Origin: a virus | Strand: one strand, 5' to 3' | Length of the DNA stretch: 53,402 nucleotides | Virus record (IMG/VR): IMGVR_UViG_3300029267_000987 | Location: 1-53,402 of that record | In this document: positions 14,065 to 23,408 of the stretch, in pieces | Numbering within the stretch: position 1 is the first letter of the stretch | Layout: each line of letters begins with the position of its first letter | Made by a program: the position numbers and the translations under genes | The notes under the pieces: model-generated | Database searches by the model: none | Seen by the model: only the letters and a program-made list of their open reading frames with translations | Told to the model about the DNA's origin: nothing

Positions 14065-14540
14065 GATATAGCTGGTTTATAAAGAATAAGGAAGGGCAGA
14101 AGCAGAATCCACATATAGTATCTGTTCATGGTGTGACATTAGCTTTTACAGAGATAAAGATGGATAAGTTAAACTACTACATAGATGTTAGTGGTAAGAT
14201 AACAGCAGTCTTATCTAAAGAGGACAATCTGATACTAAAGGAATATATGTGTCAAGCGTGTGGTCTAGTATATGTAGAAACCTGGGAAGACCATCTGATG
14301 AGTGATGTTCATATCGAGAACTGTAAGATTAAAGGTATTAAGGTTACTAAGCCAATTGAGGGTGACAAGCAGAATGATTATTGTGTCAATTGTGGCTCAA
14401 AAGTAGATGTATATCACGATGATGCAGATAAAAGGATAGGAATAAAATGTCCATACTGTGGTTATAAAGCAGGAGATACAGGAGTTGGAGAAGATGGGGA
14501 AGAGGAAATACAAAAGGAAGGGTCAGCAGAAAGGGTATGA
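14061..14540 (+). CDS. C2H2-like finger plus zinc ribbon, 159 aa
   Basis: A beta-rich N-terminal 65 residues, then CQACGLVYVETWEDH with a following H (C2H2-like), then CVNCGSK...CPYCGYK (zinc ribbon), then an acidic end. Such finger pairs usually bind nucleic acid. The last 47 bases overlap the nuclease gene. Confidence 0.7.
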   Translation: MRYSWFIKNKEGQKQNPHIVSVHGVTLAFTEIKMDKLNYYIDVSGKITAVLSKEDNLILKEYMCQACGLVYVETWEDHLMSDVHIENCKIKGIKVTKPIEGDKQNDYCVNCGSKVDVYHDDADKRIGIKCPYCGYKAGDTGVGEDGEEEIQKEGSAERV

Positions 14541-15192
14541 TTTTGAACGAGAATGGGCTGAGTCTCTAGCTTGGTTCTGTATGAGGAGACACCCTATCTT
14601 CTTTCATAAACTAGCAGATACTCAAGCCTTCCGTTCTACCCTAAGACGCATAAAGATGATGTTCAGCGATATGCCTCAACAGATGAGAGCAAAGTTCTAT
14701 TGGGTGATGTCTGCCTTTAACAAGATGACGTTACCTAAACAACCTGCCGATACCCTAATCATCTATAAAGGGATAGGTGGATTTATGGAACTAAAGTCAC
14801 GTTCAACAGAAGGAAGGGTGTGGCTATCTGAACTGATTAAAGACCATCAGTATCAATACGCTTCTAGAGTAGAGTTATATGGTGGGGGTTTCTCTTACTT
14901 CATACTGAATAACAGAATAGAAGCTCAGAATCATTATGTAGTAGCTTTAACCAGAGATGAGGTTAGGGAAGTATTGATAGGTGAACAGGTGATGCGTGAC
15001 TCTAGATTAAAGAGAGGATGGACTTGGGATGAATTAATATCCTTCTCCCATCTACCAGTTCTAGAAGCTAACGATAGGAGAACCTGGGATGACCCTATCT
15101 TCACAAAGTATGACCCCACACCAATATTTGAAGATATAGATAAGATTATAGAGTCTCGTCAGGTAGGTTCCTCAAAAGCAGTTCTGTGGTAG
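14494..15192 (+). CDS. Hjc-like Holliday-junction resolvase family nuclease
   Basis: 232 residues from ATG 14,494; an upstream GTG at 14,458 is in frame but has no ribosome-binding site. The order GYDFE (14-18), D86 in PADTLII, E99-L-K101, and HQYQY (118-122) matches the PD-(D/E)XK core of archaeal Hjc/RecU-type resolvases: conserved Glu, catalytic D and ExK, and the following Gln. An insertion lies between the first helix and the catalytic strand, and the C-terminus carries 100 extra residues. It probably resolves branched replication or recombination intermediates before packaging. The gene ends inside the last structural gene on the other strand. Confidence 0.75.
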   Translation: MGKRKYKRKGQQKGYDFEREWAESLAWFCMRRHPIFFHKLADTQAFRSTLRRIKMMFSDMPQQMRAKFYWVMSAFNKMTLPKQPADTLIIYKGIGGFMELKSRSTEGRVWLSELIKDHQYQYASRVELYGGGFSYFILNNRIEAQNHYVVALTRDEVREVLIGEQVMRDSRLKRGWTWDELISFSHLPVLEANDRRTWDDPIFTKYDPTPIFEDIDKIIESRQVGSSKAVLW

Positions 15193-16264
15193 TAGAACCT
15201 GAACGGTTTATACGTCTACCATAAACTATTGAATTCTTCGCTAATCCAGGTTCATCAGAATTGAATTCCACCAGTGAGAGTAACGGGATTTGCCAATGTC
15301 CAGCTAGTTTGACTTTATTAGAGGATGGGATAAACTGGTTACGAACTAGTTTACGAGTTTTAAGATAAGATGATTTTAACCCACCATCATCTTCATTATC
15401 CTCAGAACGTATTTCAAATCTGCCAAACTTATCAATAAAATTCTGATTCTGATACCTTAAATCCCAATTAACTTTATTACCTATAATAACTGAGGTAATC
15501 AGATTATTAGTATCTTCTCTAGAAACATCTATAACGTAATCTGGTTCTATAATTATATCAGGTGTGCCATGAATATCTGGTTCACGTCTTAGTATCAGCG
15601 ATGGTTGATTTTGCAGTTGAACCGTCATAAGATGATAGAATCGTGGATAGATGGAGTCTGTTTCATCATATATCAAAGTCCTGATATTCTCCATAAGCGT
15701 CTTACAATTTGCATCCATATTCATATCAACAGGAACCCTAACATTATCTACTCCTCTAACTTCACCAGCAAATTTCATATATTCTACTCCACTTCCTCTA
15801 GTTACTTGTGCATTGAGTAGAGCCATTGCTGATATGATATTAGCACCATTAAGATTACGTATATTCTGTGTTCTACTAAACATATCATAATATCCAACTA
15901 TTGGTAAACAAACATCAGATTCAATCCCAATTCTTGATGTTATAAAGTCTGGTGGGATAATACCTTCAAAATCATATCTAGGAAAGGTATGACCAGATGG
16001 AGTTTTAAGGATGACACGATACATAAAGCCAGGTCGAATAGTTCTCTCAGCCCACCTATCTATATTAGATATAGTGAGATTACAGATACCAGCACCATTA
16101 ACTCGTTCCTCTATGTCTGCTTCTTCTATACGAAGGTTATCGGTAATATCTTCCCAGTTATTAGACCAGGGATAACGCTGATAAATGATTGCATTAGTAG
16201 CCGTATATATCACTCCACTATATTGAATCTGGCAGACCAGTTCCTCTTCTCCCTCTCCTCCCAT
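15146..16264 (-). CDS. Tail hub / baseplate protein, 372 aa
   Basis: The last gene of the minus-strand morphogenesis cluster. It is beta-rich and includes DVSREDTNNLITSVIIGNK, a pattern seen in tail-hub proteins of the gpD/gp27/Tal type. The position after tape measure and the 1,037-residue tail protein supports a tail-tip role. It overlaps the previous gene by 55 bases, so the true start may be slightly internal. Its 3' end overlaps the plus-strand nuclease by 47 bases. Confidence 0.65.
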   Translation of the reverse strand: MGGEGEEELVCQIQYSGVIYTATNAIIYQRYPWSNNWEDITDNLRIEEADIEERVNGAGICNLTISNIDRWAERTIRPGFMYRVILKTPSGHTFPRYDFEGIIPPDFITSRIGIESDVCLPIVGYYDMFSRTQNIRNLNGANIISAMALLNAQVTRGSGVEYMKFAGEVRGVDNVRVPVDMNMDANCKTLMENIRTLIYDETDSIYPRFYHLMTVQLQNQPSLILRREPDIHGTPDIIIEPDYVIDVSREDTNNLITSVIIGNKVNWDLRYQNQNFIDKFGRFEIRSEDNEDDGGLKSSYLKTRKLVRNQFIPSSNKVKLAGHWQIPLLSLVEFNSDEPGLAKNSIVYGRRINRSGSTTTELLLRNLPDETL

Positions 16265-19200
16265 CCCCTATCTCTATCTAGGCCTTCTAGTAACAGGTAA
16301 GTAACTTCACCTTCTAAATCCATTCTAAGAGCAGCCTTATGATTCTCTAGGTATAATAGGGTAACTAGGTCATCAGGGAGAGCTATGAAATCTGCTCCTT
16401 TACCATTCCTCCAGGTATTAACATTAGGGATAGGATGGATAGTATGATGAGATGAAGCTAAACCACTAAGTGTTACAGAACGTGGTGCTTTAGTTGGTGA
16501 ATCATACTGTTTATTATCATTAGTGAAGTTATCATCAACAGTTACTTCTCGACCACCAGATATACGTTCATCCAGATACCCATTACTGAAATCATCCATA
16601 TCTATAACTTCAGATATGACACCAGATATAACGGTAGTGGCTATCTCTATCTCAACCTCTGCTGGAGTTCCTGGTGGAACTGAAGGTTCTCCATTAGCGT
16701 TAGTTACATAGACCCTAACTGATTTAGTTCCAGTTGATAACCAGACCCTATCTATATATGGGACAGTGGTAGAGAACCAAACACCTCCATCAACAGACCA
16801 CCAATACAAAGCTGAACCAGTTCCCAATACTTGGTCTTGTGAGTAGAGGAAAGATTCGTTAGCGAAGATACGGACAACTTCATTAACTTCAGCTAATAAT
16901 TTCTCAGATGTTATTATCCATTCAGGGTTAATATCACCTATATCATATGGATATTGATTAGCTATGAAATCAGAGATAAATCCATCCTCACGTTCAACGG
17001 CAAATCTGAAATGTGTTTCACCAGATTTAGAATACATATATGTTGGAGGTCTGTATAATTGAGCACCAGGCGGGATAGTATGAAATTGTAAATCAGAGTC
17101 TAGAAGGTCAAACTCGATTTCATTACCTTCAACAGATGTAAGCTCAACCAGCCACGCATGAAATCCATCCATCCAAACTAGTTTATCGCCTGGAGCTAAA
17201 TCACCTGTATCTGTTAATGTTGTAATATTACCTAATACATTATCATATCCAGTTAGTGATTCATATACATCATCAGTAGAACCACGACCACCATCTCCAA
17301 ACTTGAAGTGGATACGAACAATCTTCTGTCTAACTATACATATGATAGTTTTAGTAACATATTCATAATAAGCAGGGAAGAACGGCCCTACATCTATTAT
17401 CTTTAGAAGATTATTATATCCAGGAAACGTGCCTATATTATAAACTTCTTGTATCCTAAGTCTCTCTGATATAGGCACATCCTCATCTGCCAGAACTATA
17501 TCTTGTCCAGCTAGATAATCAACATAATACTCTTCAGCGGTAAATTCCAGATAACGATAGCTCCCTATTACAAGACCACCAGTAGATAGGTGGCGATAGA
17601 AGCGATTTTCATCTACGACAAGTAATGACCAGTCATCTCCTAATGTATAGAATGCCCAAGTATTAGGCGAGACTCCAGTAAGCTCTGCCACTGTATCTGA
17701 TTGACCAGTCCACGCTCCACCGCCAGGAGCATCTACATACCATTTCTTACCTATATCAGCTGGAACTAATCCACCAGGGGGGCTAGACAAATCTTTATCT
17801 TCTACCTGATGAAAGACAGCTATCCTAACCCTATCTCCAACCCACCAGGTATCTACTCCAGCTCCAATAGGCCAAAGTTCTTGCATAATCAGATGGGATA
17901 TGCCTGAGCCTTGAATGAACCCTCCGCTTAGTGAACCTCTGAAACCATTATACCAGGCTAGAGTTGGGCCTAATGAACGAGCTAAGGCATCCCAAACATC
18001 TAAGACTGCTGGACGATAAGCTAGAGCATAGTTCGTTTTATACGGATAAGATTTAGCCCTGCCTATCAATGTAGATAGATACAACCAAGCTTCTGTAAAA
18101 TAAGGGACAGATTCTTGAAGAGGAAGATATCCAGGTTGCATATACTCATGCACAACTTCCTTAGATTTATCAGACGATACGAATGTAGGATAAATACTAT
18201 CAAAATCTTGAGATAGAGCAGAATAGAGTTTATAGGAACTAAATTCGATATCTTCTGAAGGAGACCAAGTAATCTTACCCAAAACTTCTCCAAATTCGGA
18301 TGTTTCTACCTTAAGGTCTTTAGCAGGGGTAATTTCTAAGTCCCATTCTTCAGCTTCCTGCAATTTCCAGAGTATAGATATAATGGGTCGAGCTTTAATA
18401 TCTGTTTCGCCATCAATCTTAACTTGACCCCATAGTTCTTGTGTGAAAACATCAGTAGGGTCTAAGGCATTTGGAGCAGTAGCAGTCCCAGAACTACGGT
18501 GATTAGGGCCAGTAAGATATAAAACCTTCTGCCAGTCATCATCAACATTAGTGTCATGTCTAGACCATAGAATAAAAGTTTTCTCCTGACCACCTGTCCA
18601 TCCATCAGCATAACACATTGGAGATAGATTCAAGGCCCACCATTTAATATCGTGTACTGGATTAGCCCCATTGCATCTCATTTCAGTAGAGATAGATAGT
18701 TCCAAGACAGTCGCAGCTCCCCCACCACCCATAGGAACTCTAGAATCAGTCATAAAATTCTGGTCTTTAACTTTCAGGTCTGTGACTGCTGACCCATCCC
18801 ACTTCTTCCCATTAGCTAATTCAGAGAACCACTTTTCATAATCATGAGATGGGGCACTACCTTCAATGTCTGTTGAGTAATCAGCTAAATCATCAAAATT
18901 ACCAAATTTAGCCTTAGTTTCTGTTTCACCAGATGCAACACATGGAAGTAAATCTCTATCAGGAAACGTAAGCTCATCAATTACAGAATTAGATTCTGAG
19001 TAAGGAATCCACAGCATAATCTGTCTAGGATACATGCCTTTCTGAGGTGGTTCAGGTATTTTTATCTTCGCTAGAATTCTCCATCTAAATGGATGAAACA
19101 TAGCAACATCATCTTCAAAACCTAGTTTGTAGACAACATCTAAGTACTCAGGTCTACAATCCATCTTACCTCCGCTACCAGGATCATTCACGTAACCCAT

Positions 19201-19323
19201 CTTAATAGATTCCATTAATATCTTAAATCGTGAACCTTTATCAGCATCCCCATAGATTCCATCCTTTCTCCAATCCTTAGATGCCAGATAGTGTTTAATA
19301 ACTTCATCATCTTCAACAGCCAT
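16210..19323 (-). CDS. Large tail-tip / distal tail protein with a fibronectin-like domain, 1,037 aa
   Basis: It directly follows the tape measure gene, the usual place of distal-tail and tail-associated proteins. The middle (about 340-400) contains LGKITWSPSEDIEFSSYKLY, a fibronectin type III pattern. Several other segments look like beta-sandwich repeats rich in Trp, Tyr and Gly. The last 150 residues are another beta domain. It probably forms the tail tip and contacts the host surface. No enzymatic motif is seen. Confidence 0.7.
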   Translation of the reverse strand: MAVEDDEVIKHYLASKDWRKDGIYGDADKGSRFKILMESIKMGYVNDPGSGGKMDCRPEYLDVVYKLGFEDDVAMFHPFRWRILAKIKIPEPPQKGMYPRQIMLWIPYSESNSVIDELTFPDRDLLPCVASGETETKAKFGNFDDLADYSTDIEGSAPSHDYEKWFSELANGKKWDGSAVTDLKVKDQNFMTDSRVPMGGGGAATVLELSISTEMRCNGANPVHDIKWWALNLSPMCYADGWTGGQEKTFILWSRHDTNVDDDWQKVLYLTGPNHRSSGTATAPNALDPTDVFTQELWGQVKIDGETDIKARPIISILWKLQEAEEWDLEITPAKDLKVETSEFGEVLGKITWSPSEDIEFSSYKLYSALSQDFDSIYPTFVSSDKSKEVVHEYMQPGYLPLQESVPYFTEAWLYLSTLIGRAKSYPYKTNYALAYRPAVLDVWDALARSLGPTLAWYNGFRGSLSGGFIQGSGISHLIMQELWPIGAGVDTWWVGDRVRIAVFHQVEDKDLSSPPGGLVPADIGKKWYVDAPGGGAWTGQSDTVAELTGVSPNTWAFYTLGDDWSLLVVDENRFYRHLSTGGLVIGSYRYLEFTAEEYYVDYLAGQDIVLADEDVPISERLRIQEVYNIGTFPGYNNLLKIIDVGPFFPAYYEYVTKTIICIVRQKIVRIHFKFGDGGRGSTDDVYESLTGYDNVLGNITTLTDTGDLAPGDKLVWMDGFHAWLVELTSVEGNEIEFDLLDSDLQFHTIPPGAQLYRPPTYMYSKSGETHFRFAVEREDGFISDFIANQYPYDIGDINPEWIITSEKLLAEVNEVVRIFANESFLYSQDQVLGTGSALYWWSVDGGVWFSTTVPYIDRVWLSTGTKSVRVYVTNANGEPSVPPGTPAEVEIEIATTVISGVISEVIDMDDFSNGYLDERISGGREVTVDDNFTNDNKQYDSPTKAPRSVTLSGLASSHHTIHPIPNVNTWRNGKGADFIALPDDLVTLLYLENHKAALRMDLEGEVTYLLLEGLDRDRGWEEREKRNWSARFNIVE

Positions 19324-19331
19324 AATATCAC

Positions 19332-20339
19332 CTACCTCAGGAACGCCTGTCTCCTGACCGAGTTGTTAGTTTCTCGATAGAGTGTTGCAGGTCTATCAGC
19401 TCTAACATTAAATGTAGCTCTCTCTATACTCACACCAGCTCCACCACCACCGCCATCTAGTAATCTCCTACCAGATGGGGAACGTAAGGGAATAACAGCT
19501 TCAGGGCCTAATTCACCTATTGTGGCATTAGTTCTACCCATAGCAATTCCACCACGCCATAGACCAGTAGTCCTCATCATAGATGCAACTGATGCCAGGA
19601 TGAAGGTTATGACTGCCAGGGTGGCTCCAGCTGCAATCCATCCAGCAGGCCCCCAAGATGCGGTGAAAGCTAGATTTGCAGTAGTAGCAGCCCATGTCTT
19701 AACAGCGTAAGTAATCATAGCTGCTCCAAGAACAGATAGAGCAGCCCGGGCAGGCCAACTATTAGTTATGAAAGCACCAAAGATAGCTGCAAGACCACCC
19801 ATAGCTGCCATTACCATAGAGATGTTTACAAACAGACCTTTGAAGGAACTACTTAGCAGACCATTAGCCTGAGTTACCTTGACAGTTCCTTTAACATACG
19901 CCATTGTGGAAATCTCCTGCCACATCATAAATAGCTGATAAGCCGAAGCAGCGAAATTGATTACAGATGCAACCATCTGGATAGGAGCTACAACTTCTGT
20001 AATCTTACGAGCAGTTTCTTCAGAGAACATACCTGACCGTTGTAAGTTCCAAGAAAGACCTAGAAGGGACATATTTAGACCAAGAACAGCCATATTAGCT
20101 CTATGAACTGTTCGCATATTCCCCTTAGTAGCAACATCGAAGTTACGAGTCTGAGTAGTAGATTCCTGAACAGCACCAGAGTATCGTTGTTCATTCTGGA
20201 TAGTTTCTGTTTTCTGAACATTGTAGTCACGCAGAGCTACTTGACCTTGGCGAACAGCAGGAAGATTTTCTGCTTCATATCGCATAACAAATGAGGTTTC
20301 CCATCTGTTTCCTTTTGGCCCTCTAGCTCCTTCCGGCAT
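19332..20339 (-). CDS. Tape measure protein, 335 aa
   Basis: Contains IGELGPEAVIPL (about residues 275-287), a very common C-terminal motif of tape measure proteins. It has several hydrophobic helices between about 75 and 260, and a helical Gln-rich N-terminus. It follows the frameshifted tail chaperone pair, as in lambda-like phages. At 335 residues it is short; at about 1.5 angstroms per residue it would set a tail of roughly 50 nm. The ATG is 3 bases after the stop of the frameshift product. Confidence 0.85.
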   Translation of the reverse strand: MPEGARGPKGNRWETSFVMRYEAENLPAVRQGQVALRDYNVQKTETIQNEQRYSGAVQESTTQTRNFDVATKGNMRTVHRANMAVLGLNMSLLGLSWNLQRSGMFSEETARKITEVVAPIQMVASVINFAASAYQLFMMWQEISTMAYVKGTVKVTQANGLLSSSFKGLFVNISMVMAAMGGLAAIFGAFITNSWPARAALSVLGAAMITYAVKTWAATTANLAFTASWGPAGWIAAGATLAVITFILASVASMMRTTGLWRGGIAMGRTNATIGELGPEAVIPLRSPSGRRLLDGGGGGAGVSIERATFNVRADRPATLYRETNNSVRRQAFLR

Positions 20340-20341
20340 AT

Positions 20342-20584
20342 CTAACCACCTTGTGACTCTAGTTGTTCCTTCTCATATTTGCCCATCTCGGACATGATTT
20401 GTGCTATTCTCCTATAATCAGAAACGGGTAGCTCGTATAGTGCATACGGGTAAGGGTTAATACCCCTATCTAATAGAACCACAATATCAAAAGCATAGTC
20501 TATATCTACATCATAGTCTGGACATAGTAGACAATCTATGCTTTCTGGATTCTTTTTATCTGCACACCGTATGCACTGTCTGAT
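20342..20584 (-). CDS. -1 frameshift extension of the tail assembly chaperone (gpGT-like)
   Basis: The -1 frame is open from within the chaperone gene to TAG 20,342-20,344. At 20,590-20,584 the minus strand reads A AAA AAA in the zero frame, a textbook slippery heptamer. Slipping back one base gives 204 shared residues plus 80 new ones. The extension holds CIRCADKKNPESIDCLLC, a paired C-x2-C zinc knuckle, and ends KEQLESQGG just before the tape measure start. As in lambda gpG/gpGT, the long form would load the tape measure protein. Confidence 0.75.
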   Translation of the reverse strand: MRQCIRCADKKNPESIDCLLCPDYDVDIDYAFDIVVLLDRGINPYPYALYELPVSDYRRIAQIMSEMGKYEKEQLESQGG

Positions 20585-21195
20585 TTTTTTCTTTCTATCC
20601 CTCCTGAAGATAATGCGTTCTGATACTCCATTATACGATTAATAATCTCTTGGGGTGGAAGGGGTTCTACATCTTCTTCAAACAGAGATATGATGTGCTC
20701 TATCATACTCACATCTTCCTTATCACCCATCATCTGGATTTCATCAATAGACCTAGACAGGAGATTGGTAATTATGGAATCTTGGTCTAACCACCATGAA
20801 ATAGACTTCAGTTCCCTATCATCATCCTTATCCTCTACTGGGACTAAGACACATAATGAAAGGCGTTCAGCAGTATACATGGTAGATTCAAGCATATCTT
20901 CCTTCTTACCATCAATCTCATACGTCTTTACGATAGTAAGTTCTTCTGAAAACTTATCTATATCATCCTGTATAGCTCTAGTCTCCTCTATATAATCTTT
21001 ACGAGAAATCAGCTTATCATTAAAAGCCTTCTCCGATTTACTCAGTTGATTATATAGAGTCATCATTTTAGCAGAATTGCGAATAACTTTATATTTCCTT
21101 TCTAATTCATCCTGCTTCAATTTCGATAGCTGCCTCACCCAAAATTTATCTTCTCCGATATGCACCTCTGCTAATCGTCTATCCTGGTATCCCAT
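20536..21195 (-). CDS. Tail assembly chaperone (gpG-like), 219 aa
   Basis: An acidic helical protein encoded between the tail tube and tape measure genes, the conserved place of tail chaperones. The zero frame ends 15 codons after the slippery site at 20,590-20,584. About 130 of the residues are charged helices. The short form should be the major product. The ATG has GAGGTG upstream. Confidence 0.75.
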   Translation of the reverse strand: MGYQDRRLAEVHIGEDKFWVRQLSKLKQDELERKYKVIRNSAKMMTLYNQLSKSEKAFNDKLISRKDYIEETRAIQDDIDKFSEELTIVKTYEIDGKKEDMLESTMYTAERLSLCVLVPVEDKDDDRELKSISWWLDQDSIITNLLSRSIDEIQMMGDKEDVSMIEHIISLFEEDVEPLPPQEIINRIMEYQNALSSGGIERKKSDSAYGVQIKRIQKA

Positions 21196-21214
21196 TGACT
21201 ACACCTCAAATGTT

Positions 21215-22687
21215 CTATACTATTTTACCTATCTTGCCAGACCTCAGATTAGATATCTGGAATGAAATCTCATCTTTGATAACCTCGCTCTCTGACTTGA
21301 GATTATCATTAGGATTAGACTTAATCATTCCTTCGAAATCTATCAGGAAGTCTATAAGATAGTCTTTATCGTAAGCTAGTTGTAACTCTTGTCTAAACCA
21401 CAAATCTTCATTTGATTCATAGTTAAGCATGAATCCAATCTGGTCGAGAGTCTTTCTCTCAAATGTGGCTTTACCTTGATAATCAGAACCACCTGCTACT
21501 GCTGTGGTAGGACTACCTTCACCAGACCGTATATCGCCCAGAACTAATCCATTGTTGTTGAACTCCAGCTCCATAGAGACAATACGTCTAGGCTTATGGA
21601 AATCTCCTGTCTGTTGAACAGTATCTCCCTCAGTCCAATTCACACCAAGAGGAGTTGCTGGATTGATGTCAATAGTCTTGTTAGCTGTATCAATACTTGT
21701 AATGACAGTATCAAACGTATATCCAGTAGCTTCTAATGTGAATCTAATCTCGTCATCATCCTCTAGACCTAAGACAGAGGTTAATGGGATATTTGAACTT
21801 TCACCAGGGCCGACAGGTTCCTTTAGATACATTCCATGGTAGAACTTCATCTGGGTATGTCCATGAGAACGTAGAGAGTATTTCTTATAGACAACATCAG
21901 GAGATAGGGTGTTGTCGGGTAGACCCAGTATAAGGTCTTTATACAGAACTTCATATGTCTCAGATATATGGGAATGTAAATCCTCTTCAAAATTCTGACT
22001 AAATTTTGAGACTATACATCCCTTAACAGTCCTATCATAGTATCTATTAACAGAATAGAAAAGAGAGAAGGACTTAATAGCTGAAGATGTGGGGCTACGG
22101 ATGTTAATAGAACCAGAACCATCAGTAGGTATCTTACCATCAGGTGTAAGACATAATGCCTTTAGAGAGGAGAATGCATAGAAATTGTCATCATACTTAA
22201 AGAAATCCTGGCCTGATTCCATCTCAATCTCAAAGTTACCCATCTTACCTCCATCAAGCGGATAAGATTTATACTGAGAATTACCAACCTGACCCTCAAT
22301 CATTCGACCTCTATCCAACTCATTCTTTCCAGATATAACTCTTCCCTGAATAGGAATGGGTATCAATTTAACGGGGTCACCAGCCTGGTAATCATTAGGA
22401 AGGGGTGGTTCAATATCTATAAGATTGGGGTCTGTTATACCAGTTATGATATGCTTAGATGTATCAGAGCTACCAATCTTCTCTATCTGGATACGAAGAT
22501 AAAGGAGCAAGTCATCATCTCTAGTATAACCAGTAAAATATGTAGTGAAATTAGGGGTTACTCCTATTTGGGATACGCCAGTTAAATATGGTCCATCTAA
22601 TTCAAACCCAGTCATAGGGACTCCATAATCTAATTCAGGCAATAAGCCTATCGGCCTCACGTTACTTTGGGTGTCTAACTCTACCAT
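21215..22687 (-). CDS. Major tail (tube) protein, 490 aa
   Basis: A beta-rich protein between the tail terminator and the chaperone, as expected for a siphovirus tube protein. It has YKSYPLDGGKMGNFEIEME near residues 140-160, and no sheath gene is visible, which argues against a contractile tail. It is longer than usual tube proteins, so extra decorating domains are likely. I prefer the ATG at 22,687, which has AGGTGATGG upstream, to GTG 22,696. Confidence 0.65.
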   Translation of the reverse strand: MVELDTQSNVRPIGLLPELDYGVPMTGFELDGPYLTGVSQIGVTPNFTTYFTGYTRDDDLLLYLRIQIEKIGSSDTSKHIITGITDPNLIDIEPPLPNDYQAGDPVKLIPIPIQGRVISGKNELDRGRMIEGQVGNSQYKSYPLDGGKMGNFEIEMESGQDFFKYDDNFYAFSSLKALCLTPDGKIPTDGSGSINIRSPTSSAIKSFSLFYSVNRYYDRTVKGCIVSKFSQNFEEDLHSHISETYEVLYKDLILGLPDNTLSPDVVYKKYSLRSHGHTQMKFYHGMYLKEPVGPGESSNIPLTSVLGLEDDDEIRFTLEATGYTFDTVITSIDTANKTIDINPATPLGVNWTEGDTVQQTGDFHKPRRIVSMELEFNNNGLVLGDIRSGEGSPTTAVAGGSDYQGKATFERKTLDQIGFMLNYESNEDLWFRQELQLAYDKDYLIDFLIDFEGMIKSNPNDNLKSESEVIKDEISFQISNLRSGKIGKIV

Positions 22688-22696
22688 TTCCATCAC

Positions 22697-23407
22697 CTAT
22701 GTATATTCAGGTTCAACTCTTACTCTCATTTCAACGCTAGATTGATGTAAATAAACATTCTCAAGTCTCTCATCAGGCATCTTAACATCTGTCACATCTG
22801 TATCTACTATCCCTAAGTTACCTGATAATGTAGGATTGTTACGTATATAATTGACTACCTTATATATAAAGGTTTCATGCCGTTCATATCTGATAGCTTT
22901 ACGTAAATCATCTATAAACATAATAGATATTCGTTCATCATACTGAATATCATTCTCTCCAATCTGTGCAAAGTTCACACCAGCGTTAGGACATACAACT
23001 AGATACTGTGGTCTGGTAGTTGTAAATCTTTCAGGCTTCCTAACAATCTTGGCTACCTTTACATATGTTTTCAATGTTGGCTCTGTTTCCAACCATTGTA
23101 TGAGAAATTCTAGAATAGGGAGGAAGGGAGCTTGTGGTTCAGTAACTGTCAGATAAGTTGAGTGAGTCTGGATATCACCATTATCGCCAAGTAATATCAA
23201 ATCAGCATCTTCACATTGACCAGGCATCCACCCATAATAGGTTAATTTCCAACCATTAGCAACAGTCTTATCAACCCTTAATGGATAACAGAAGCCATTA
23301 CAGACAACCCATCCCTGACTAATATTAGGGTTTACTACACGTATATCTATTGACTCCTCTAATCTAACTGATTGAGGCCCAGCCGGTGTGAATCCAGAGA
23401 ATACCAT
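22697..23407 (-). CDS. Tail terminator-like protein, 236 aa
   Basis: Residues about 85-236 have a helix, PTLKTYVKVAKI, strands, a helix (IRYERHETFIYKVVNYI) and a final strand, in the order of tail terminator (gpU-like) proteins. An N-terminal 80-residue beta domain is extra. It lies between a gp10-like neck protein and the tube. GGGAG is 5 bases before ATG 23,407. Confidence 0.6.
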   Translation of the reverse strand: MVFSGFTPAGPQSVRLEESIDIRVVNPNISQGWVVCNGFCYPLRVDKTVANGWKLTYYGWMPGQCEDADLILLGDNGDIQTHSTYLTVTEPQAPFLPILEFLIQWLETEPTLKTYVKVAKIVRKPERFTTTRPQYLVVCPNAGVNFAQIGENDIQYDERISIMFIDDLRKAIRYERHETFIYKVVNYIRNNPTLSGNLGIVDTDVTDVKMPDERLENVYLHQSSVEMRVRVEPEYT

Positions 23408-23408
23408 G

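Noticed and set aside
20536-20600. The -1 frame of the chaperone as an independent gene
   Set aside because: It has no start codon near its beginning and begins inside the slippery site, so it is an extension rather than a separate gene.
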